A stretch of 64,000 nucleotides of DNA from positions 186,001 through 250,000 of the forward strand of contig JAWPGT010000014.1 in the NCBI GenBank assembly GCA_034638255.1, read 5' to 3'. The position numbers and the translations under genes are program-made. A model generated the notes under the pieces. The model made no database searches, was not told where the DNA came from, and saw only the letters and a program-made list of their open reading frames with translations. This DNA comes from Coprinus comatus (Eukaryota; Basidiomycota; Agaricomycetes; Agaricales; Agaricaceae). This document shows, in pieces, positions 56,879 through 64,000 of the stretch. The stretch's first letter is position 1. The number at the start of each line of letters is the position of its first letter.

Positions 56879-58129
56879 TGGATACCCATTGCCCCACTCC
56901 GATGGAGGAGGTAACTGGAGGGAGATATGCTAAAAATGGCAACGATCCGCAGCATATTTGAGTTATATTTTGACAGCCAGGATAGCTGTAAGTATGCTGT
57001 GCCTGCACACAGCTCCGACAAAAGCGCAATATAATTATGAGTACGAACAAATCGTTGAGAATCTAACCTTCAAGAGGCATCAAACGATAGAGAACGAAAG
57101 AAAAAAAGGTATATTTACTGTTTCTGTGGAGACCGGGAGTCTACGAGCGCCAACCGTTAACTATCTTCGGAAAGTAAAAATGATTATTGGAGTTCATGCA
57201 TTGGAGTTCGGGAAGTGATTATTGTCACTCCCAAGCCATTGAAGGAATCCGATCCGAAGCGGTCGGTCACTGTCACACTGAATTGACGTTACGATTCGTC
57301 ACTCAGGTTTAAGCAACAACTTAGACAGTCGGGCTAAAGTGACGTCCTGGAGAGTGCGGCCAACTTGCCAGTGAACTCTATACATTTCTTCCAGGAGTAT
57401 TCAATGTTCATTTAATTAATAGCTGATTAAAACACGTTCTCAATTTTCTTCAGCCTGTCTTGGTTCATGGCTTCTTCATCGGCCTCAGGCTCCAGGACTT
57501 AGAGGCTTCACCTCTTAGTATTGTGCTTGATGTCCCCTGGCTCCGCTCCGTTGGTTTTGACTGTCGAGATACTTATAATGGGACTCAAACCAATCCTGGC
57601 ATGCAACGATTTCCCATCCTCGCCCCCGGCCCTGTCTGTCTCCCTTTGTTTCATTTCCTTCTTTGACTTTGAAGGACCAGCCCCCCCATTGCTAAGTGGT
57701 GTTCGCTTTCGCGGTGGCGCCGTGTAATTTTAATTTTCAACAATTTCGACCTCCTACAAAAAAAGTAGAGCTATTAACCACTTCCGTTGTTGTTAGATAC
57801 TTCGATAGAGTACTTGACATCATAAGCAATAGTGTGCTAAAAAGTTGGACGTTCTCAGGGAAATTTCGCGTGATCGGGAACACTAAATTAAATCGTGGAC
57901 TCGGTATGTTTTCTGTTGATACAAAGATATAGGATATGAACTGGACATGAGTGGGTTGAATTTTGGCTTTGTAAGGAGAAAGCGCGTATGTTTACGGTTG
58001 CCCGGGGATGCATCATGCATCATATCCGGAAAAGGATATTCAATTACCATTTATGGACCTCTTTCTTATCCCTTGCGCAAATGCAAATGTTAATACAATA
58101 GTCTAATACGATTGAGTAGGGGGAAAATA
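56879..58129. other. 1.25-kb region between CorA-like gene and right arm
   Basis: It holds a dispersed repeat copy (56965-57200) and otherwise short frames. A plus-strand frame at 57460-57666 contains LDVPWLRS, faintly like Ty3/gypsy protease-linker sequence but too short to claim. A self-complementary ATGCATCATGCATCAT block lies near 58008-58023. No gene is supported. Confidence 0.5.
56965..57200 (+). repeat. Dispersed repeat, central copy
   Basis: Shares two blocks in the same order and orientation with the insertion in the right arm: ACACAGCTC-GACAAAA with flanking AGCCAGG (near 56975-57025) and CCAACC-TAACTATC-T-GGAAAGT followed by AAAATGATTA (near 57150-57186). The sequence between the blocks has diverged. 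Confidence 0.55.
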
Positions 58130-58167
58130 TTCAAATATTCAAACACATTACAATTCAATCATGGTAT

Positions 58168-59294
58168 TTACAGCCTTGTAACTGACCAAACTAGCATCGT
58201 GTGTTTCAATCCTCCTTCATCTGAGCTATCCTCGAAAATGAGTTTGAGATCCACTTCCACTTTTACTGTCCCTTCTTTGAATACCAAGCCATTCCACAAC
58301 TCGGACCACGACTGAGGACTGTGACAGAACACTTCCCCTCTGACATCTCTGCTCATGAACCCTTTCTCAGGTAAGCCCAGATGACGTCCAAATATAACTG
58401 ATCCTGGTTCAGGAGAAAGTAGGGATGCTAGTCGTCTAGCTAAGGTCTCTTGTTGCTCCTCGTCAAATAAATGGAAAACAGCTGATACATAGATGGCGGA
58501 TACATGTCCTTGTAAGGGTGTAAGGGTCTTTAGATCTCGGAGGCTAGGACGAGGGGTAATAGTATCAATGTCATTGAGGTAGACAGGGTTCGCGGGTTGA
58601 ACCATGTGAGGATCCAAAGCATCTCCTGGAACAAATACCACGGGAAAGCTCTCTGGCGTAGTATTGAAGAATTGATGCCCGAGGTCCCAGAAAGCTTTAC
58701 ATCAAGCATGCAATTAGCCTGCGATGCATCATTCCCAGTCAGTTACTGAACATAAACTCACAAGGTTCAAGATCCGAGGCGACGATATTCTCTACTGGCC
58801 AACCATCATATACAATTCTTCTTGTATCACCGCCAACTGTGTAGCATTGTTAGATCCACTCTGTACGAGTTGCGTTTTATAGAGACTTAAAACTCACAGA
58901 AACAGCCAAGATCTAGTAGTATGGCCCCCGGCCTCTTTTTGCAAAGTTGGAGTGCATTTTGATATGCAGGAGAGGCGGATATCACAAATCTAATGGCTGT
59001 TGGTTACTACCACATTACAGCTTTTAAGAAACTAAAGGCCAACCCAAGAAAATAGAAACGTCGGATGCATGGGAATGGATAGATCTATGCCAGGTCATAA
59101 GCAATTGTATATGGGTTATTATGATAGCTTACCTGATAGGCTTTTTCCTGCATAGTAATGATATGGTCTCTTAGAGTCGGGACATCTGTGATACCTGTCA
59201 ATGATTTCAAGAATTCGGTTTGGTCATGATCCAACACCAAAAAGCTTGAATCGAGAGGTAAACATTTGATATCTGGGTTCTGATGGGTGTTCAT
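58168..59294 (-). CDS. SAM-dependent methyltransferase, copy B
   Basis: Twin of the gene at 51772-52906, same five-exon layout, about 298 residues, with no stop, frameshift or damaged splice site seen. The start is MNTHQNPDIKCLPLDSSFLV. It differs from copy A in the first 12 residues, in the stretch GFMSRDVRGEVFCH, and at scattered sites near the end (VEVDLKLIFEDSSDEGGLKH, WSVTRL). The donor of its fourth intron is GTGAGT instead of GTAAGT, and its third intron is 5 nt shorter. It points inward, toward the CorA-like gene. The substrate is unknown, as for copy A. Confidence 0.88.
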
Positions 59295-59680
59295 ATTGGC
59301 AGTATCAAGTAAGGTTGCTCTGTGACTTGCAATAGTAGTATACCAGAGCTTATAAGCTCTACACCGTGAGATCTCTATACCTACGGAGGTACCAAGCACT
59401 CCCTGTACACCCGATCATGACCGCAGCATACAGTATAAATAATAAGCCCTAATGTCATGCGAGGACATCGGCCCTCTGATTCACAACAATCTGGTTACAC
59501 ATATACTTTCGAGTGTAGGTCTGCTCTATGTTCTTTTTGCATTAGTACTATTAGACTTTAGTAGTTATGTTTGGGATTTGAGTGATGCCACATACTCATA
59601 GTGCATTAGGAGGGCATCTGCTCGTCCGCTGCTAATTAAATGACGTCAGTGGTAGTGGTCTAAGTGTAGAAATGTGAAAA

Positions 59681-59986
59681 AAGAACTTGAAATTTGTCAC
59701 TCATCCACTTAGACCAATTTCCGTTCAACTCGCAGGTACGCTACTCAGTGACCTAAATTAAAAGCAATATCTCACTCAATCGCGAGAAAATGAAGAAAAG
59801 AAACAACCGGGAGTCGAAAATAGTTATCAAAGCCAGGGTAAGGTGTGCTATACCTGTACACAGCTCTGACAAAAAATAGGACTTGTGCGCTGATTTCGCC
59901 AATGCGAAGAAGCTCATCAGAGGGCCTTACTTCCGGAAGCCTACAAGTTCCAACCACTAACTATCCTTGGAAAGTGAAAATGATTA
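59681..59986. repeat. ~305-bp insertion present only in the right arm
   Basis: In the left arm the corresponding site reads without interruption from AATGTGAAAAA into TGCGGCTTCGAATCTAA (reverse complement of about 51340-51370). In the right arm these two blocks are separated by about 305 bp. GTGAAAA occurs at both junctions, a possible 7-bp target duplication. Its inner part resembles 56965-57200. It looks like a small non-autonomous element, but I see no clear terminal repeats. Confidence 0.55.
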
Positions 59987-60229
59987 ATGCGGCTTCGAAT
60001 CTAAACCATTGTTGAAATTTGTCACCAATGCTCTCAGATCGTGGGTGTAATATGTATATTAGATGTCTTTGGTTTTATTTGTAGATGGAACCTTCGATGG
60101 ATACTTTAAGATTTCTCAAATGCGCTTGTGAAGGGCATCCCCAGGTATTTTTCAATGACGATGCGCCGTGCGGTCTAATTATAGACGTGAACTACATATC
60201 CTCAACGTACTTTATTCGAGTACAATGTG

Positions 60230-61062
60230 ATAGCTACCTGACCGAACATACACACTATGCACATAACAGATGTACCCACATAACCGAAGGAAAATAAACA
60301 AAGGATTAGGAGAGTTAATGATCGGCCAGTCTTATTAGGCAAATACAAAACACTCAAGTTGGATTTTGAATCCAAGTCTCTCAACAACGTTCATCGGTGA
60401 TATGGGTAGCCTCCGAGACTGCAATGGTCTGTGCGCCGAGGTCTCACCGTCTATAAGCCTTAAGAGGCTGGCTAGCTAACCTTTCATTCGTTCCTTGCCT
60501 CTTGATTCCTTCCATCTTCCCCCATCTCTCTCCTCCCCTCTCGTGCTCTATGAGGGTACGCTTCTGTTGTCTACTACTCACCTCTTTCTTTTCTCTACAG
60601 GCCCCATGGACCGTGGACGCTGGCCGACGGACCCCCTGGACCGTTTCTCGGTGTGTGTGTGGTTGGGCTGAGCTTCGTGCGGCCACCAGGGAAGTGCGAG
60701 CTCCGGAACTCAGCGCCCTTTTCTCTAGACCTAGGCAGTCGTTTCTCTTTTTTCTTTTTTCTTTTTTCTTTTCTCTCGCGGAGTTTTTTTGTGGTGGGCC
60801 GTTGCGAGACGGTAATATCCTTGGGGGAGCTCGGAAGTCTTACCGGAGGCTGTCTGACGACGGGTGGCTACTTTACCCTCCAACGATCGGGACTCAGTCC
60901 CCTCGTCTGTGCTGCGTAGCCTGGTTGTATAGGGAGCAGAAGCACAGAAGGTACCTCTGGTGATGTGGAGCCGTCATCTGCTGCTCTGTTCTTAGGCCAG
61001 TACATCCCCCCGCGTAGCACCGAGATCTCTTCAGTAGGAGATGGTCTTAAGAGCGTGAGGTG
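60230..61062 (+). other. Leader-like segment in right arm, pointing outward
   Basis: Plus-strand counterpart of 51100-50264: a TATAAG box at 60452-60457, a pyrimidine-rich tract, and an intron-like segment with GTACGC donor and CTACAG acceptor at 60556-60600. The same frame CGWAELRAATREVRAPELS follows. Relative to the left copy it lacks 16 nt and later 2 nt, which together leave the frame unchanged. Function unknown. Confidence 0.4.
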
Positions 61063-61110
61063 ACATATTTCTTATTTCCTATTCTCTCTTTTCTTTTCTT
61101 TCATTTCTGT

Positions 61111-61996
61111 CCTCGCTGCTTTTGGTGTTTCTCAAAACATGTTTCTAGTCGAGAGAGTAACTGCTTGCAGGTTTTTCTAATATCTATATTCTTGATTTTA
61201 TCTGTACTATTCGCTGGAGGAGTCCGAGTAGTAGCACTGTCAAGGGTAGTAAACTATGCATCATTGTAACTGTATCTTCCTTGATAGAAGAAAATACTTA
61301 TACTCTCTCGAGTTAAAGCATTACGAATTACTTTCACCTAAAGTTGTTTAGTGTCCATCACCCGTATCTGTATAGTTCTGGCGCCTGGTGATTTCTGACC
61401 TTCGATACGTTCAGTTTCAATTCCCATAAATGTTGTTACCCAACGTTCTCAGGTGCATAATCTGTCTGTAAGAGATTTTTGTGGGATTGCCACAGCGTTC
61501 CATTGTGAATGTATTCTTGCAAACGAGCATCTATGTACCGTTGATAAAGTTGACAAAAGAAAAAGAAGAAAGAGTAAATGAGAAATACAAAAGACGAACT
61601 GAATACTGGATAAGTGATACGTAAATAGAGAGTATAATCAAGATAATTTAGCGGAAAAAAAGACTTGGAAATTTGAATAGAGGAATTTGGAAAAAAAAAC
61701 CGGCTTCAAAACATGAGAACAAAAACGATGTGTTGAGAATGTTCTTGAAGACAACATGACAGAAAAGAAAATGATCAAAAACACAGTTCTACCTGTTTTC
61801 TTCATTGAAAACAGAGGATGCAAGAAAGTAGGCGTACGAGTGTAGATGTAACGATATAAGTCCGGAGGAGCGTAATGTCTTTGATACGTTCGTGGGTTTT
61901 GTAAAAAGGAAAGGAGAAAGGGGATTCAAAGCTTTTTTTTTTTTAAAAAAAAAACGTTTTTAACAAAAAAGAAACCGGCGATTTCAAGAACGCTGT
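61111..61996. other. Intergenic region between right arm and RCC1 gene
   Basis: 886 bp, AT-rich, with no supported gene. It ends with a T12A10 tract at 61933-61954 in the 3' flank of the RCC1 gene, which could act in 3' end formation or nucleosome exclusion. Confidence 0.5.
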
Positions 61997-63570
61997 TTAA
62001 TCATCTTTATGTTCACGTTTCCTGAACAGACCCATCGAATGTTGGCCACCACAAGAAACTTTAACAGCTTCCCAGCTTCCACCTTCTCTTCGTACAACCA
62101 TATGAGGCAACTCCTGAGTTTCAATATCTTCTCCTACACCAAGTTGAGCAGATGTTCCGCATCCCCATGTAAATAGACCCCCAGCTGCTGTCGTGGCCAT
62201 ACTACATCGAAGACCGGCGTAAATAGTGGTGACAGGGTCTTTTTCTGAACCAGGTATCGTTATGAGGACGGGATAAGGAATGGTATGAACCTTGTCAAAT
62301 CCTCCATCCTCGAAAGCTTCGTGATCTTTAGGAATGCCAAGTTGGTAATCATCGGAAGCACCACAAGCATAAACTTTGCCTGCTGATGTGAGGAAAAGTG
62401 TATGCCATTCTCCACCAGCTATTTGAACGACGCGTTCGCCACCTAGAACCTTCGGACTAAGATCTGGAATCCTAACTGGGGCGGAGATGGCATCCCCTAT
62501 GAATCCCAGACCTAGCTGACCACGGTCATTGCTCCCCCATGCCCAGACTTCGCCTTTGTCATCAACAGCAAAGGTGGCCTTCATGCCTGTTCCAATGACA
62601 ACGGCCTTGCGCGAACGAGTACCTAAGAGAACCTTTTGAGGAACCAAAGCATCATTTGTATGCCTAGAAAGGACGCGTCGACCTAATTGACCGCGTTCTC
62701 CGGCACCCCAAGTGTACACGCTTCCGTGCGTTGTTAGAGCCACAATGTGATTATCGCCGGCAGATATTGAGGTTACTTTTTCGACCTTATGGGGGATTGG
62801 GATACGGACAGGCAACTCCTGTTTGACAACATCTGCAGAGAATTGCTGCGAGCCATCGCTTTGCTAGATACCATATTTGAACTCTTTGAACGAAAAAACG
62901 CGTAAAATACTGAGATATACGCACTCGATAGGTTCCCCAGACTCTGAGATCACCTTCAGTATTAAGTGCAGCACCAAAACTGTCGCCGGCAGCTAGCTGA
63001 ACAGGGCGGAAGTTTTCATCTTGTAGTGATGTGATAGGACCAAATTGTTGTGGGGAAATGGTATTTGCTTCACGTCCTAGAGCATGGTCATCGTTGGATC
63101 CCGCTGACCAAACCTACGTACGAGTTTTTTTTAGAATCAATATGACCTGGGGTTCAAAAATCGCGATTACTCACAGTCCCACGCTCATCAAGCAGGAAAG
63201 TATGCATTCCTCCAGCAGATACAGAGACTAAGCCAGAATCTGGTTCATCACCGAAAGTTCCATTTGTAATGGATGTGTCGACCCAAGGGTGTCTTCTAGG
63301 TTTCCAAACTTCATCATAGCCGCAGTCAGCTCCTAAGCCAAGCTGACCAACATCAGGATCCTTGCTCCCCCACATGAAGAGATGTAAAGGAGGCCGTGAA
63401 ACATCGGGTATTGATGGAAGACTGTTTAGAGTTGGTACGGGTACGGCGGGAGTAGTGGATGATGTACGTTGTCTCTTAGCAGGACGAACGTCTTCCTTTT
63501 GTACCTTTGATACGGCGCGTTTTTTGCTGATTCTGGTAGCAGCTTTTGTGGTGTTGCGTAGACGAGGCAT
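61997..63570 (-). CDS. RCC1-repeat protein, Ran guanine-nucleotide exchange factor (Pim1/Prp20 type)
   Basis: Seven-bladed beta propeller that loads Ran with GTP on chromatin. The basic N-terminus (TRISKKRAVSKVQ, RPAKRQR) is a nuclear localisation signal. RCC1 repeats in order: LHLFMWGSKDPDVGQLGLG, LVSVSAGGMHTFLLDERGTV, WSAGSNDDHALGREAN, VQLAAGDSFGAALNTEGDLR, VTSISAGDNHIVALTTHGSV, YTWGAGERGQLGRR, VWAWGSNDRGQLGLGF, VVQIAGGEWHTLFLTSAGKV and LFTWGCGTSAQLGVGE. Three exons, about 470 residues. The number of blades, the length and the N-terminal NLS fit the Ran GEF rather than a generic RCC1 protein. Paired CACGTG and TGACGTCA motifs lie 70-80 bp upstream of the start. Confidence 0.92.
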
Positions 63571-63984
63571 GGTGGCAGGGGATACGATGAGTTCGGGGTT
63601 GAATTCTTGTCTGGTTTTACTTTTAGCTATATAGTTGACACGTGACGTCAGGTGATGCAGTCAACAAACACCTCTTTTGACATCATCTCTTGCCAGGGCC
63701 CAGAGAACATGGCTTGGACCTCTGGTTCCATTACCTGAGCGTTCAAGGTAAGATGCTGTAAGAACTTTATATATATTCATCAAAAAGACTCATAATAAAA
63801 CAGGGCAATATTATTTTTAAATTGGCAGAGCGGTTCTAGATTCAAATCTTCCAAACAATTTGTTCTCACATCATCCAACATCGTCTGTCCAGTGGCCAGT
63901 TCACGTGATGAATCGAGTCAACCACCGAATTAACCCCAAGTTCAACAAAGCCCTGAGGCTGAGGCTCAAAGTCTAACTTTCACC
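63571..63984. promoter_or_regulatory. Promoter region between RCC1 gene and right-edge gene
   Basis: 414 bp upstream of both the RCC1 gene (minus) and a possible plus-strand gene. CACGTG at 63639-63644 runs directly into TGACGTCA, and a second CACGTG lies at 63902-63907. Confidence 0.5.
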
Positions 63985-64000
63985 ATGCCAAAAACACGCA
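63985..64000 (+). CDS. Possible start of a gene cut by the window edge
   Basis: ATG in a good context (TTTCACCATGCC) opens M-P-K-T-R and runs off the edge. It is divergent from RCC1. Too short for identification; support is only the start context and the promoter-like sequence upstream. Confidence 0.35.

Larger units (their letters stand above)
58130..61110 (-). repeat. Right arm of the large inverted duplication
   Basis: Reverse-complement counterpart of 50217-52945, about 250 bp longer because of an insertion at 59681-59986. It contains methyltransferase copy B and the outward-facing leader-like segment. By eye, identity is about 90% or higher over most of its length and complete over 58909-59263. 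Confidence 0.9.

Noticed and set aside
57460..57666. Plus-strand frame with LDVPWLRS, reminiscent of Ty3/gypsy protease-reverse transcriptase linker
   Set aside because: Only eight residues look alike, the expected following motif is absent, and there is no upstream or downstream polyprotein sequence.
63830..63860. tRNA-like GCAGAGCGGTTCTAGATTCAAATC
   Set aside because: Resembles a B box but no A box, acceptor stem or cloverleaf can be drawn around it.
1..64000. CRISPR arrays, bacterial operons, rRNA genes
   Set aside because: None seen; the sequence is intron-rich fungal nuclear DNA.

Overview
This window is nuclear DNA from a filamentous basidiomycete, most likely an agaricomycete. Nearly every gene is broken by short introns (mostly 45-70 nt) with GT(R/A)NGT donors and C/TAG acceptors. 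The content fits: an A-T-TE quinone-synthetase-like enzyme, DUF6533-type seven-helix proteins, a methyltransferase family common in mushrooms, and fungal housekeeping genes. Exon models were built by hand from splice sites and reading-frame continuity. For RPS20, SAF4, SWI1, the VTT protein, the Zn2Cys6 factor, the hemerythrin protein, the A-T-TE fusion, the hypothetical protein at 43.4 kb, ETFRF1 and methyltransferase A, the exon lengths sum to a multiple of three and every junction keeps frame.

0-22 kb is a dense housekeeping block: the tail of an inositol 5-phosphatase, RPS20 and SAF4 from a shared promoter, a SWI1-like ARID chromatin remodeller, a TMEM41-like VTT protein, a Zn2Cys6 regulator, a J-domain protein, a CobW GTPase and CWH43. 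A gene-free stretch of about 2 kb lies at 13-15 kb.

22.6-32 kb looks like a small specialised-metabolism locus. It holds a polytopic membrane protein, an O-methyltransferase, a hemerythrin-like protein and, divergently, a 1326-residue adenylation-thiolation-thioesterase enzyme joined in one reading frame to a 2-oxoglutarate/Fe(II) dioxygenase with an intact iron site. This fusion is the most interesting gene in the window.

32-50 kb returns to general metabolism and cell biology: SERINC, a DUF6533 protein, a YhhN/TMEM86 protein, a DapA-family aldolase, MGM1/OPA1, an SCP2 sterol carrier with a peroxisomal signal, an unknown Ser/Pro-rich protein, MAF1, then a 2.4 kb gap and a secreted PL3 pectate lyase.

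50.2-61.1 kb is a large inverted duplication. Two arms of about 2.7-3 kb each carry an intact copy of the same SAM methyltransferase pointing inward and a TATA-containing leader-like segment pointing outward. They enclose ETFRF1/LYRM5 and a CorA-like transporter. A 355-bp tract including two introns is identical between the arms while its flanks have diverged, which suggests gene conversion. The right arm alone carries an insertion of about 300 bp. The window ends with an RCC1/Pim1 gene and the first codons of a further gene.
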